Of a stretch of 64,000 nucleotides of DNA, positions 49,326-58,951 are shown one piece after another. Source of the stretch: Niameybacter massiliensis (GTDB lineage: Bacteria > Bacillota > Clostridia > Lachnospirales > Cellulosilyticaceae); NCBI RefSeq assembly GCF_001282685.1, contig NZ_LN875035.1, forward strand, positions 1,895,788 through 1,959,787, written 5' to 3'. Position numbers and translations under genes: made by a program. Below the pieces are notes generated by a model. It saw only the letters and a program-made list of their open reading frames with translations, made no database searches and was not told the DNA's origin. How positions within the stretch are numbered: the stretch's first letter is position 1; the number at the start of each line of letters is the position of its first letter.

Positions 49326-50336
49326 CAATGATACTTCTTTAAATCGCTTTGAAAGAAAGAGCAATAAATCATCATCATTGCAACATGTTGCATATTGTTC
49401 AAGCTGTTTATTTTGATACCATACACCTGTACCATCGGGAATATAGCCACGTTTGATATACATGCGTTGTGCTGTTCCATAACCTGAATGTACCCCCACT
49501 GCTAGATAGACTTCATCGCCTCTCTTAGCCGCTTCTGACTCTGCAACATCAAGTAACTTATTTCCAATCCCCTTATGATGTAAGTGGAAAAACACGCATA
49601 AATCAACGATTTCTGGAATACCCTTACTTCCAAAAGGCCCTTCGGTTGGCTCTAAAATGAGGGTACACATTCCTGCTACTTTATTTTCATATTCTGCTAT
49701 AAAAACTTTCCTCTTACCAGCTTCTTGCTCCTTATAGTAATTGCTATAAGTCTTCCTATCGGGATGCCACTTATAAGATAAATAGGTGTTATAAAAAACT
49801 TCACCATCTGTTTCGTTCATACTTCTTATAAGTAACTTTTCATCACTATAGTAAATCATGTGCATCATCCTCTCTACTTGTTCCAAATCAATCAAAGGAT
49901 AGTATCTTTCATCATCCCTCTCAAAAACGGCATTGTATTTCTCCCATACTTTCTTGGATGCACTATTTCCTTTTAATATACTAGCTGTAAGCTTTGTATA
50001 ACCTGCCTTTTTGACAATCTGAAGCATTTGTAAAAATGCTTGCGTACAAAAACCATTTCCCCACATATCACTTCTTATCCAATAACCTACACCTGCTATT
50101 TGTTCTTCCTTATGTGTAAAAGATATTGATCCTATTGCTTCATCATCTTGTACGATTGCAAAGCATTCTCCTTGTCTTTTAGCTGCCCATGTTTTACAGT
50201 TCTGTAGATATTCTGCACCACTAATCTTCTCCATTTTTGTATTAGGAGATAGGGCATAGTGTAATTTCACATCCGTACTTAATATTCTTGCTAATTGTTC
50301 ACTATAGGCCTCATTTAACTTATAGGTTCTTATCAT
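49323..50336 (-). CDS. Tandem GNAT acetyltransferase
   Basis: The 337-aa protein is two GNAT domains in tandem. The first (about 1-150) is of the ribosomal-protein/amine type ('GYWIRSDMWGNGFCTQAFLQMLQIV', 'ASKKVWEKYN'). The second (about 170-337) has 'HLHHKGIGNKLLDVAESEAAKRG' and 'AQRMYIKRGYIPDG'. One half may be catalytic and the other for substrate binding. The acceptor is unknown. Confidence 0.75.
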   Translation of the reverse strand: MIRTYKLNEAYSEQLARILSTDVKLHYALSPNTKMEKISGAEYLQNCKTWAAKRQGECFAIVQDDEAIGSISFTHKEEQIAGVGYWIRSDMWGNGFCTQAFLQMLQIVKKAGYTKLTASILKGNSASKKVWEKYNAVFERDDERYYPLIDLEQVERMMHMIYYSDEKLLIRSMNETDGEVFYNTYLSYKWHPDRKTYSNYYKEQEAGKRKVFIAEYENKVAGMCTLILEPTEGPFGSKGIPEIVDLCVFFHLHHKGIGNKLLDVAESEAAKRGDEVYLAVGVHSGYGTAQRMYIKRGYIPDGTGVWYQNKQLEQYATCCNDDDLLLFLSKRFKEVSL

Positions 50337-50445
50337 TTTTTCTTTCTCCTAAAAATTCATTATGTGTTTCTATATCTACAGATCCTACCCTTAATAATCT
50401 CATCCAATTTTACAAACGTATTCTTTTTATGATAAATGATTCTCT

Positions 50446-51063
50446 TTAAAGCACATTTATTATAATGCTTGAAATTATATTAACAGCCATATGACATCCT
50501 ATTATAGGAATAATACTTCCTTCTGTTTTATCATGCATGATATACCCAAAAGCAAATCCTATTACACCTGAATTAATCATACCTAAAGCACATTCTAAAA
50601 GAGATGCTTGACCAAAAGTCATTATATGTGGGCACATAAAAATTAATGTTTGTAAGGTATTGCCTCTAAGGAATCCATATCTTTTGATTAATCCTTTGGC
50701 AAAAAAACCTCTAAAAAGAATTTCTTCGCTTATACCTGTTTGTAATCCAAATAATATAAGAGATATACTATAGATTACAATCCCTTTATCATATACTTTT
50801 ATCAAAGCATTTGTACTCATTCCACCTTGAACGGCTTTCAATATAAGTAATACGATGATGGAAAATATATAGGTTATTGCCGTAATCTTGAAGGCTTGTG
50901 TATAACTTTGCTTTTTTGTCCTTTTAATACCTATGTATTCAAAAAAACCTTTACAACTTCTATGTGATAGGGCATACCATCCAAATGGGATTATTCCAAA
51001 TAAAATAATTTGAAATATCATATTTACACCTTGGTTGATTAATATTAGCATACTTTCTAGCAT
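50446..51063 (-). CDS. CPBP-family intramembrane metalloprotease
   Basis: The 205-aa integral membrane protein has the CPBP/Abi motifs 'SEEILFRGFFAKGL' (E-E-x-x-x-R), 'FMCPHIMTFGQ' (in place of the usual H-x-x-x-x-F) and 'IIGCHMAVNIIS' (H-x-x-x-N). CPBP proteases process membrane or prenylated proteins, and some are linked to bacteriocin immunity. It has 6-7 hydrophobic helices. Confidence 0.75.
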   Translation of the reverse strand: MLESMLILINQGVNMIFQIILFGIIPFGWYALSHRSCKGFFEYIGIKRTKKQSYTQAFKITAITYIFSIIVLLILKAVQGGMSTNALIKVYDKGIVIYSISLILFGLQTGISEEILFRGFFAKGLIKRYGFLRGNTLQTLIFMCPHIMTFGQASLLECALGMINSGVIGFAFGYIMHDKTEGSIIPIIGCHMAVNIISSIIINVL

Positions 51064-51128
51064 TTATAGTCACCTCAACATCCTATTTTTACTAATACAT
51101 ACGCTTTAAATCAACACAAGTTGGAAAT

Positions 51129-51650
51129 TCACTCTAAGCTTATCCAATATCTTTGAATACATGCATCGCCTTCTAGACGTTCATCCTCTAATTGCCCACC
51201 ATTGTTCAGAATGGTCTGAGCCGATGCAATGTTCTCTTTGTTACAAGTCACCAAAACCTCTTTGATTCCTAGTTCTAGGCATTTCTCCAATGCTAAACCT
51301 AACATTTGGGTCGCATATCCTTGCCTTCTTTCAGACTTTCTCACGCTATAGCCTATATGTCCACCATAATTTAATAAATACTCATTTAATCGATGGCGAA
51401 TATCAATCATCCCTATTAATCTTTCCTCTATATCCATTGCAAGGTAAGTGGTTGCTGGTACAAATCCTGGTCTTACTGTTTCTTCTTTTAAAGTATCTTG
51501 GAATGTTTCGTACCATTCTTCAAAAGTGCTTGCTTCTCTTAATGTTGCGCAACCATCCATACGTTCATTGTTACGAATAAATTCTTCTTTGTAGTCTATA
51601 ACACATTCTTTATATTTCAATGTTGGTAAAACTAATTTTAATCGATTCAT
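51129..51650 (-). CDS. GNAT-family N-acetyltransferase
   Basis: The 173-aa protein shows 'GYSVRKSERRQGYATQMLGLALEKCLELGIKEVLVTCNKENIASAQTILNNGG', with the acetyl-CoA loop R-R-x-G-Y-A and the N-x-A-S-A-x-x-I-x-x-N-G-G box of YjdJ-type acetyltransferases, often annotated as acetyltransferase of unknown specificity. Confidence 0.8.
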   Translation of the reverse strand: MNRLKLVLPTLKYKECVIDYKEEFIRNNERMDGCATLREASTFEEWYETFQDTLKEETVRPGFVPATTYLAMDIEERLIGMIDIRHRLNEYLLNYGGHIGYSVRKSERRQGYATQMLGLALEKCLELGIKEVLVTCNKENIASAQTILNNGGQLEDERLEGDACIQRYWISLE

Positions 51651-51867
51651 TTTATACTCCTCTTCAAAATTATTTATTTTTGCTACTGACCTTGTTTCAT
51701 CCTTTTTCTATTTACATATTTTGCCTTTTCATATTTTAAGCGTTCTAATCCTCATATATCCATCTAACTTCTTTAAGTATATTTTGTCTGAATAATTTTT
51801 ACAATATACTTTTTCATCTTTTGACTCATAATAACCTTAGAAAAATTATCATTATTGGAGGTTATTT

Positions 51868-52737
51868 ATGATCGATTTCCCTACAGCTTTTCCCGCGCAA
51901 CATCAAAACCAACATCCTGGACTAGAAGCTGAGATGAATCCTTTACCAATCTATGATGCTGATGCCTATGCATTAAAAGGTAACTTACTTCAAGATAAAG
52001 TCGCACTTGTTACAGGTGGTGACAGTGGTATTGGTCGTGCTGTCTCTTTAGCTTATGCCAAACAAGGTGCTCATGTGGCCATTGCCTATTTCAACGAATC
52101 TCGCGATGCCGAAACCATCAAACAAGCCATCGAAGCAATTGGGCGTACATGTCTTCTTATTCAAGCAGACATTACCCAAAAAGCTGAATGTGAACGTGTC
52201 ATCACAACAACACTTAATCATTTTCAAAAGCTTGATATTTTAGTCAACAATGCTGCTGTTCAAATTGAAGCGCAAAAACTAGAAGACATTACAGATGAAC
52301 AATTTGATCGCACTTTTAAAACAAATGTCTATGGTACCTTCCACATTACACAAGCTGCCCTTCCTCATCTTAAATCAGGTGCTTGTATTATTAATACGAC
52401 TTCTGTTGTCGCTTTCCATGGACACGATACACTCATTGACTATTCCATGACCAAAGGTGCTTTGACAGCGTTTACACGTTCCCTTTCTCTTTCTCTTGCC
52501 AAATCTAAATCTGGCATACGCGTCAATGCTGTTGCCCCAGGTCCAATTTGGACACCGTTCATTCCTTCTTCATTCCAAGCAGACAAAGTCGCTCAATTTG
52601 GAATGAATACACCACTTGCTCGTGCTGGGCAACCTATCGAATGTGCTGGAGCATATGTTTTCTTAGCCTCAGAAGCAGCTTCTTATATAACAGGTCAAAC
52701 CATTCATATTAATGGTGGAGAAATTGTAAACGCCTAG
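51868..52737 (+). CDS. Short-chain dehydrogenase/reductase
   Basis: The 289-aa protein has an N-terminal extension (FPAQHQNQHPGLEAEMNPLP) typical of the YhdF/YhxC-type glucose-dehydrogenase-like SDRs, then the NAD(P)-binding 'VTGGDSGIGRAVSLAYAKQG' (about residues 49-68), 'ILVNNAAVQ', catalytic Ser (TTSVVAF), 'YSMTKGAL' (Tyr-x3-Lys) and 'PGPIWTPF'. NADP preference is not determined. Ribosome site GGAGG precedes the ATG. A very strong terminator follows. Confidence 0.85.
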   Translation: MIDFPTAFPAQHQNQHPGLEAEMNPLPIYDADAYALKGNLLQDKVALVTGGDSGIGRAVSLAYAKQGAHVAIAYFNESRDAETIKQAIEAIGRTCLLIQADITQKAECERVITTTLNHFQKLDILVNNAAVQIEAQKLEDITDEQFDRTFKTNVYGTFHITQAALPHLKSGACIINTTSVVAFHGHDTLIDYSMTKGALTAFTRSLSLSLAKSKSGIRVNAVAPGPIWTPFIPSSFQADKVAQFGMNTPLARAGQPIECAGAYVFLASEAASYITGQTIHINGGEIVNA

Positions 52738-52747
52738 TTGAAGAACT

Positions 52748-52803
52748 TAACACCTAAAAAGAGAAGATACTTTATTTTAAGTATCTTCTCTTTTTAGGTG
52801 TTA
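52748..52803. terminator. Strong bidirectional terminator
   Basis: Perfect arms starting TAACACCTAAAAAG (from 52748) and ending CTTTTTAGGTGTTA (to 52803), about 24 bp with a 5-nt loop near 52774-52778. Confidence 0.9.
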
Positions 52804-52827
52804 GGGCTTAGTTCTATAATAAAACAT

Positions 52828-53502
52828 CTATAAAATATCCAACATATATTGATTCATAATCTCTATAAACTTCTGTTTACTGCTTCGTTTAATGAGCGCT
52901 TCTTGACAAATAGATAGCCATTGGGCTTGTGTAAAACCTATCACTTGCTCTATTACATCTTCTTCAAACAAATCATCATCCCGATAACAACGTACTAAAC
53001 ATTCCCCTACTTCTAGAGGGGAGTAGAAAATCTGAAAACCAATTAATCGGCTACATTCACCTTTAAAGGCTTGTTCTATAAGACGTTCTATGGTCTTAAG
53101 TACTCCTCTTTTTTCTACCCAAGTACCAGCCTTTAGCTGATCCAATTGATGACTTACCACTTTCATATAAGGTAACAATTCAGCCTTATAAATAGACAAA
53201 TCTTCTTCTAAAAGCTCAATCATCTCATCAAAGGAACAATCTGTAGGCATACAAAAGATATTCTCTTTATTCATAATACTATAGAATGCAGTAGGTAAAA
53301 AAGCATAAGTCAGAAAGCCAATAACTTCATCTAATGTAGATAAATGAATCCAACGTTCATAATGTCCACCATGACTATTAATAATAACGCCATGAAAAAA
53401 TACTGTATCTAGTGTTAAACTTTCTTCTGTTAAAAGTTCCACCCCTTTACCCCTTCTCATGAGTTGCATCCATTTCCTACACCCTACATCATACTTTTTC
53501 AT
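52828..53502 (-). CDS. Hypothetical protein, 224 aa
   Basis: Not recognised. A soluble protein without signal peptide; N-terminal strands (VFFHGVIINSHGGHYERWIHL) are followed by a long helical C-terminal half (EMIELLEEDLSIYKAELLPY, DDLFEEDVIEQVIGFTQ). It has several cysteines (e.g. NIFCMPTDCSF) but no CxxC pair. It stands alone between terminators. Confidence 0.5.
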   Translation of the reverse strand: MKKYDVGCRKWMQLMRRGKGVELLTEESLTLDTVFFHGVIINSHGGHYERWIHLSTLDEVIGFLTYAFLPTAFYSIMNKENIFCMPTDCSFDEMIELLEEDLSIYKAELLPYMKVVSHQLDQLKAGTWVEKRGVLKTIERLIEQAFKGECSRLIGFQIFYSPLEVGECLVRCYRDDDLFEEDVIEQVIGFTQAQWLSICQEALIKRSSKQKFIEIMNQYMLDIL

Positions 53503-53655
53503 TGTGACTCCCCCCTAATCTTGTGCATTTTATTTATTCCTATTACTATTTTATTATTTAGAGATTAAAATCATTATTAATCTCTAACATTTTTTATGTA
53601 TTCTATATACTACATCTGAAATTTATCTATATTAAACGAAATTTTATCTATAAAT

Positions 53656-53683
53656 TTGACAACAATATGTTATAATTTATTTT
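53656..53683 (+). promoter_or_regulatory. Promoter of the YqeY-like gene
   Basis: TTGACA (53656-53661), 16 bp, TATTTT (53678-53683); alternatively an extended -10, TGTTATAAT, at 53668-53676. Confidence 0.5.
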
Positions 53684-53715
53684 ATCTATTAAAAATTTTT
53701 TTAGGAGGACAAAAG

Positions 53716-54153
53716 ATGTTATTAGAAATATTAAATGATGCCGTTAAAGAGGCCATGCGTAATAAAGAAGCCATAAAAAGAGATGCACTGCGCGCAGTTG
53801 TTTCAGATATTAAATTAGCTTCAAAGGAAAAACATGCAGATTTAACTGAAGATGAAGAACTTGCTTTGCTTAATAGGCAAGTAAAACAAGTTAAAGAATC
53901 TATCGATGCCTATACTGCTGGTGGTCGCCTTGATCTTGTAGAAGAAGAAAAGGTAAGATTAGAAGCCTTATCAGCCTTCTTACCACAACAAATGAGTGAA
54001 GATGAAGTACGAAGTTTAGTTGAAAAAACAATTATTGAACAAGGCCTTGATACATCTAATAAAGGGCTTTTGATGAAAAACTTAATGCCACTCTTCAAAG
54101 GTAAAGCTGATGGTAAAATGGTTAATGAAGTTATTGGAAGCTTTGTTAAATAA
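53716..54153 (+). CDS. yqeY: YqeY/GatB-like protein
   Basis: The 145-aa protein has the YqeY pattern: 'DAVKEAMRNKEAIKRDALRAVVSDIKLASKEK', 'ELALLNRQVKQVKESIDAYTAGGRLDLVEEEKVRLEALSAFLPQQMSEDEV', and a C-terminal 'GKADGKMVNEVIGSFV'. It resembles the tRNA-binding tail domain of GatB; stand-alone members are widespread in Firmicutes, often near rpsU, and are of uncertain role. Start at 53716 chosen because TAGGAGGAC precedes it. Confidence 0.85.
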   Translation: MLLEILNDAVKEAMRNKEAIKRDALRAVVSDIKLASKEKHADLTEDEELALLNRQVKQVKESIDAYTAGGRLDLVEEEKVRLEALSAFLPQQMSEDEVRSLVEKTIIEQGLDTSNKGLLMKNLMPLFKGKADGKMVNEVIGSFVK

Positions 54154-54163
54154 ATAAGCACAT

Positions 54164-54203
54164 AAAAATAGACACTGTCCAGTAGGCAGTGTCTATTTTT
54201 ATT
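54164..54203 (+). terminator. Terminator after yqeY
   Basis: AAAATAGACACTG (54164-54176) pairs with CAGTGTCTATTTT (54187-54199), followed by TATT. Confidence 0.85.
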
Positions 54204-54209
54204 ATGTAG

Positions 54210-54416
54210 TTACTTTTTTGCCTTTTTTATCACATTCATCATTCCTTGAGTACCTGCTACAGCTCCTAATATAAGACATATGTTTAGTAAAAGCCGCACT
54301 TGCGGATCACCTATTCTAGAAATAGCGCCTAATAAATAGGTTATACTACTGCTGTAGAGTAGTACCTGATTTTCTTTAGAAGATTTTTGTTTTGCTGGAA
54401 TATAACAAATTTGCAT
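54210..54416 (-). CDS. Small membrane protein, 68 aa
   Basis: Not recognised. A lysine-rich start (CYIPAKQKSSKENQVL) followed by two hydrophobic segments (YSSSITYLLGAISRI; RLLLNICLILGAVAGTQGMMN) and a basic C-terminus (NVIKKAKK). The frame is convincing on composition but has only a modest ribosome site (AGAGAGG upstream). Confidence 0.4.
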   Translation of the reverse strand: MQICYIPAKQKSSKENQVLLYSSSITYLLGAISRIGDPQVRLLLNICLILGAVAGTQGMMNVIKKAKK

Positions 54417-54490
54417 AGGTCTAATTCCTCTCTTTAGAGTTATTACACCTTATGTAGTCTCGAAAACTTTTATACCAAATATCACCAATC

Positions 54491-55276
54491 TTATACTTCA
54501 TATTGAGATTCACGGGGCCTGTCCTTTACAGTGTGACCAAAGTTTTGAAGTCCATAGTCTTGAACATAGCTATAACAAGCTTCTATCTCTGGTGGTAGTT
54601 CAATAGGGAAAATAAAATTCATTCCTTTTGGACCATAGCCATTGACATCATTCCTAAGCCTTGGGATTTCTCCCATCACGAGGGATATAAACCGTTCTAC
54701 ATCCCATAATCCATTTATAGAACGGGGTTCTATAAAATATTCTTCTCCTTCTTGCTTAAGATAAGGTATAAAAGGTGCAAAACTAATCAACTTAACCTCT
54801 TTTAAATACTTCATAAAAGTAAGATGGCTACGCATCTGCATTGTTGGATCCTGTATAATTAAAATACATTTAGGATCAAGATGATAGGCAGCCATTTTTT
54901 CAATGGCATAGGTTGCATTATTGCCACAGTTTGTAGACTGATTTTCAATAAATAAGGCTTCTTTGGGTAGATGATACTGTTCAACCAGTATCCTTTTAAA
55001 AAGTTCTGATTCATCTTGATTTTCTACCTCCATGTGTGTATAGCGTTTATCCTGCTTTAAGGCTTCCCATAAATAGGTTGTTGAATGCCCCTTTCCACCT
55101 ACAATCATCACCTGTTTTCCTATACCTTTATGATACAAGTCTGCCACAAACTCAATGGTATAAGGCAAGGCATTTCCAAGTAATATAATAAGGTCAACTG
55201 TTTTTGCATTCACTGCTTCAATATCTCTTCTTGCAAGGAACTTTGCTAACTGGTTAATTGCTTCTAACGTATCCAT
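54491..55276 (-). CDS. ydcF: YdcF-like DUF218 protein
   Basis: The 261-aa protein matches YdcF: 'VDLIILLGNALPYTIEFVADLYHKGIGKQVMIVGGKGHSTTYLWEAL', 'ALFIENQSTNCGNNATYAIE' and 'CILIIQDPTMQMRSHLTFMKY'. The DUF218 fold binds nucleotides; E. coli YdcF binds S-adenosylmethionine and its activity is unknown. It stands alone. Confidence 0.8.
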   Translation of the reverse strand: MDTLEAINQLAKFLARRDIEAVNAKTVDLIILLGNALPYTIEFVADLYHKGIGKQVMIVGGKGHSTTYLWEALKQDKRYTHMEVENQDESELFKRILVEQYHLPKEALFIENQSTNCGNNATYAIEKMAAYHLDPKCILIIQDPTMQMRSHLTFMKYLKEVKLISFAPFIPYLKQEGEEYFIEPRSINGLWDVERFISLVMGEIPRLRNDVNGYGPKGMNFIFPIELPPEIEACYSYVQDYGLQNFGHTVKDRPRESQYEV

Positions 55277-55383
55277 CTTAATCTGTCTCCCTTTTATCTC
55301 CTTATCTATTTAGAGGAGTCTATAATTTTTCTGGTAAACTCTATAACTATTTTCATATAAGACAATTATAAGATATCAAATAA

Positions 55384-55424
55384 AAAGTACAATACTCCTA
55401 TTAACGCTTTGAGTACTGTACTTT
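55384..55424 (-). terminator. Terminator of the operon ending at 55479
   Basis: AAAAGTAC-aatactc (from 55384) pairs with gagtactGTACTTTT (to 55424), with one G-U pair. Reading leftward it is followed by TTTTTATTT. Confidence 0.7.
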
Positions 55425-55478
55425 TATGTTTCTATTATTTAGAGTACTAATCTGCATTTCAACTCTTTTTAAAGTATA

Positions 55479-56210
55479 TTATGAGTTTCTACTTGGAATG
55501 AGTGAAACATAATAAGCCTTTTGTGCACTCTTTTCTGTATAATAAGCTTGGCGCATCGTTTGAACTACTTGCGTATCACCTTTTATTGCCTTGAGTTCTT
55601 GCAATAAACTTGCTAATACATCCTCTACCTCACGATCACATTGTGATTCTAGTTTAGTTGCTTGTCCCATAAGACTCATACCTTGAGAAGTTAATTTAGA
55701 AATAGATTGACTTCCACTTTTATATTGATTTAAAAGTGCCCATCCTTGTGACTCTATTCCTTTTAACTGTCCCATATACTTACCACGTAGTGCATACATC
55801 TTTGCTGTATAACTTGCCACAAGCTGAGCCTCTGGGCTTACTTGTTCTTTTGCCTCTTCATTTATGACTTGGTCTAGATTTTTATTTTCTAGCTCTGTTT
55901 CTTGTCCATTTCCCTTATTTCCTAGTGATGCAACAAGGCGATTGGTTGCTTCTTCAATGGAAAGTTCACCTGTTTCTAATTGCTCCATCTCTTCTATTGT
56001 TAACGTTCTCATTGTATCTAAATGATACTGTGTAAGAATTTGATTGACTGCGTCTTGGCTTGCAATCATTTGTTCTTGCAAAACTTCAGATGAATATTGA
56101 AGACCTGTCAAAAGTGTATGGATATTTTCACGTTGCCAATAACTAATACCACCTACACTTAACACACTTGCAATGAATAAGGTACCCACTATTTTTTGCC
56201 ATCTTTTCAT
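55479..56210 (-). CDS. Membrane-anchored helical protein next to the zinc-array protein, 243 aa
   Basis: Not recognised. A signal/anchor helix (residues 7-24, IVGTLFIASVLSVGGISYW) leads into an all-helical, Gln- and Glu-rich extracytoplasmic region. It includes 'LTIEEMEQLETGELSIEEATNRLV' and a region 'KYMGQLKGIESQGWALLNQYK' with one cysteine (CDREVEDVLA). AAGGAGTT precedes the ATG. It starts 79 bp after the zinc-array protein on the same strand and is probably co-transcribed with it. Confidence 0.55.
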   Translation of the reverse strand: MKRWQKIVGTLFIASVLSVGGISYWQRENIHTLLTGLQYSSEVLQEQMIASQDAVNQILTQYHLDTMRTLTIEEMEQLETGELSIEEATNRLVASLGNKGNGQETELENKNLDQVINEEAKEQVSPEAQLVASYTAKMYALRGKYMGQLKGIESQGWALLNQYKSGSQSISKLTSQGMSLMGQATKLESQCDREVEDVLASLLQELKAIKGDTQVVQTMRQAYYTEKSAQKAYYVSLIPSRNS

Positions 56211-56289
56211 ATGAGATAACTCCTTAAGTCGTATGATTGGTTAGTATATGTAATTTTACACTTATATTCAATAATTCTCAAGTCATACC

Positions 56290-58440
56290 CTATCCATTAT
56301 AGCTCTTAAAGAAGTTTTCTCCAACTAAAATACTCTCCATTCGATTACCTGAGCGCTCTTCAAAAGTAATACGTGTGTATTCAAGTGGAACAAGTTCTAA
56401 AATATCTAACATACCTTCCTCAGATTTATTCTTAATCATCTGGTGTACTTGCTCTTGCATAGAAGCATTACGAATAAGTACATCTGACGTTTTTAAGTCT
56501 ACACGTATTAAAGTATAGACTTTATTAATCATCTCATCTGCACTACACACTTTATCTACCATATGAGGTAATAAATCTTTAAGGATTACTTTCTTACTAT
56601 TTTGTCCTACAATCATTTCATCTTGTAATACTTGCTTTGCTTTAAAATCAATACTTATATTGGTATAAATATAACCTTCTGTACATTCAGTACATTTTTC
56701 CTTTTTACTCCCTAAGCACTGTTTACATGGTACTTTAGTGCTTCCTTCACAGGTTTCGCAAACTTGCTTCCCTGTTTCACAATCACAATCCATTTCATAA
56801 TACTTTTTACATTTAATTTTTTTAGTTCCTTTACATTTATGACAAGTAATCCTCTTCGTGCCCTTACATACTTTACAAGCATACCCCTTATCTTTAAACT
56901 TCTCATTTACCCAGCCTGTATTTTGACAAAGTCCACACATTTCTCCACCATCACAATGTGGGCATTTTTTATACATACCATCTTTAATAAAGATATAACC
57001 TTTATCACAATGTGGACATTTAATTTTCTTGTCTTTTGGACAAGTACACCTTGCTACACCACGCCCATTACATTCGGGACACTCTGCTATACCTTTATCA
57101 TCACAATGTACGCAAGTATAATTTCCTTTTTGACATGTTTTACATTCTATGTACTTATTCAACGCTTTACAAGACATCTTTAAAGTTCCTTGGCATTTTG
57201 TACATACTGTTTCACCTGTTCCATGACATGTCTCACAAGGTTCTTCTCCTTGTCCATCACAATGTGAACAAGTCATTTCCCCACTTCCATTGCACTGTTT
57301 ACAAGGTTCTTTAAAACTATCGATACATTTAGGGGTTTTATATATTCTATCGATATTAAATTTTCCTACAGGACTAAACTTATAACGCTTTAAAATATAG
57401 TGATATAAATCTTTTTTACATTCTTCTTCACTACTCATTTCTTGCACTTCATGAGTAACTGCCTCATGCTGCTCCATAGTGGCTTCAATGCGGCTTAAAC
57501 GTACATATAGTTCTACTCCTGTTTGAATATCTAGTCTATAATCTTTCTTATTTTTAAAGTATTGTTCTAAAATTTCTAAGGTTGCTCTATCCTTTGAGGC
57601 AATGAGCTTAATCATTAATTCTGTATCTCCCTTAGCATGTGGTTGATTCATTAAAAGGGGATCCTTCAATGCTTCAAACTTTATTTCATGAGGTTGTTTT
57701 TCAGTTTGAATTTTGTCATATATAAGTTCACAGGCTTCTATATTACCTTCTTTTACTGCATAAAACAGCGGGGTTAAACCTTCCTTATTTAATTGATTTA
57801 AATCTGTTGAATATTTCAAGAGCACTTGTAAATGCTCATTTAAACTTTCTTTTATAGTTATGTAAATAGGGGTTTCATTTTCTAAATTTAATTGATCCGG
57901 TTCTACTTTACCTTTTAACAAGAGTTCTAAATATAAAGGATTATCTTGCTTTAAGGTTTCAAAAATAAAAGGTTCACCAGTCTCTTCTATTCTAAAGTCA
58001 CCCTTAAAACCCCCCTTAGTAAGTACTTCAAAAATCTTACCATAATCTTTCTTAAAAACTTTCAAAAGCAAAGTATCTCTTTCACTTTTTTCATAGTTTT
58101 TTTGTATGCCTAACAAGATAAACATAGTGGCAATATCAATCCAATTATTATCTATCGCCTTTTCAAAGTTTCCTTTAGAATAAGCAAGTCTTCGATTACT
58201 TAAATAAAACTTAGCAAAATTTTTATATACTCTAAGTTCTTTTTTCTTAACCTTGTCTCTTAAAAGAACAGTTGCACAAGGTAGCATAAGTAAATCTATA
58301 ACGCCAACGATGCTCACCAACATAATAATAAGTACGGCAGATATATATTGCTCATAAACAAATAATCCCATTGCAATTACCAACATTCCTATATTAAACC
58401 ATACAGTTGTAGGAATAGGTTTTCTTTTCTTTTGCTGCAT
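56290..58440 (-). CDS. Membrane protein with ankyrin-like repeats and a ~15-pair CxxC zinc array
   Basis: The 716-aa protein has two N-terminal membrane helices (residues about 12-55). An ankyrin-like region follows (about 150-270; e.g. 'NQLNKEGLTPLFYAVKEGNIEACELI'). A linker comes next, then about 15 CxxC pairs between residues 378 and 583. Many fit the DnaJ type C-x-x-C-x-G-x-G (CSHCDGQGEE, CETCHGTGET, CPECNGRGVA), others are CPHCDKGY or CKVCKGTK. No J domain is present. About 90 C-terminal residues form an alpha/beta domain. A chaperone or RNA/protein-binding scaffold at the membrane is plausible. DnaJ itself has four such motifs; this array is far longer. Confidence 0.7.
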   Translation of the reverse strand: MQQKKRKPIPTTVWFNIGMLVIAMGLFVYEQYISAVLIIMLVSIVGVIDLLMLPCATVLLRDKVKKKELRVYKNFAKFYLSNRRLAYSKGNFEKAIDNNWIDIATMFILLGIQKNYEKSERDTLLLKVFKKDYGKIFEVLTKGGFKGDFRIEETGEPFIFETLKQDNPLYLELLLKGKVEPDQLNLENETPIYITIKESLNEHLQVLLKYSTDLNQLNKEGLTPLFYAVKEGNIEACELIYDKIQTEKQPHEIKFEALKDPLLMNQPHAKGDTELMIKLIASKDRATLEILEQYFKNKKDYRLDIQTGVELYVRLSRIEATMEQHEAVTHEVQEMSSEEECKKDLYHYILKRYKFSPVGKFNIDRIYKTPKCIDSFKEPCKQCNGSGEMTCSHCDGQGEEPCETCHGTGETVCTKCQGTLKMSCKALNKYIECKTCQKGNYTCVHCDDKGIAECPECNGRGVARCTCPKDKKIKCPHCDKGYIFIKDGMYKKCPHCDGGEMCGLCQNTGWVNEKFKDKGYACKVCKGTKRITCHKCKGTKKIKCKKYYEMDCDCETGKQVCETCEGSTKVPCKQCLGSKKEKCTECTEGYIYTNISIDFKAKQVLQDEMIVGQNSKKVILKDLLPHMVDKVCSADEMINKVYTLIRVDLKTSDVLIRNASMQEQVHQMIKNKSEEGMLDILELVPLEYTRITFEERSGNRMESILVGENFFKSYNG

Positions 58441-58576
58441 ATGTATTCTTCCTTTCAGTCTATATAAATTTATATCGGCAACTTCTTTATTATTTTTAAG
58501 TCATTGTTACCCTAGCCATTTTAAGACTAGCAAAGATAGCTTATAAACCCTTTGGTGACTTTTATTATAACTGTTA

Positions 58577-58614
58577 AAGAAGGCTTAGAATATAAATATT
58601 CCAAGCCTTCTTAT
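58577..58614 (-). terminator. Terminator of the 86-aa gene
   Basis: AAGAAGGCTT (58577-58586) pairs with AAGCCTTCTT (58603-58612), with inner GAATAT/ATATTC. It lies directly after the stop codon at 58614. Confidence 0.8.
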
Positions 58615-58874
58615 TAAATATTTTCAATCACGTCACTAGTAGATTGATTATCCAATTGTTCTTGTTTAACAATGCTAAAAAATTTAAGCATTAATGGAAT
58701 ATATGTTGCTATAAAAACAAACATTGCACTCATCGCTGCAGGCTTATGCGCCTTCTTTGGAAGTGCTAGCCCCCATAATATACCTATTGCACACAGACAA
58801 AATTTAATCAGTGCGAGATCTTTCCAATTAGATTGCTTAATAAAGGCGTCTCCATAGCTCAATAACTTTTTCAT
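58614..58874 (-). CDS. Small membrane protein, 86 aa
   Basis: From ATG 58874 (MKKLLSYGD), preceded by GAGGTG. It has two hydrophobic helices (LIKFCLCAIGILWGLALP and AAMSAMFVFIATYIPLMLKFF) linked by a basic loop (KKAHKP) and an acidic tail. Such proteins are common in clostridia and lack an assigned function. Confidence 0.55.
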   Translation of the reverse strand: MKKLLSYGDAFIKQSNWKDLALIKFCLCAIGILWGLALPKKAHKPAAMSAMFVFIATYIPLMLKFFSIVKQEQLDNQSTSDVIENI

Positions 58875-58951
58875 ACCCTTCACCTCTTTATTCATTTTGT
58901 ATATGTTCTTTTATAACTATTAGGTTCATTTAAAAACTATATCTTCTATAG

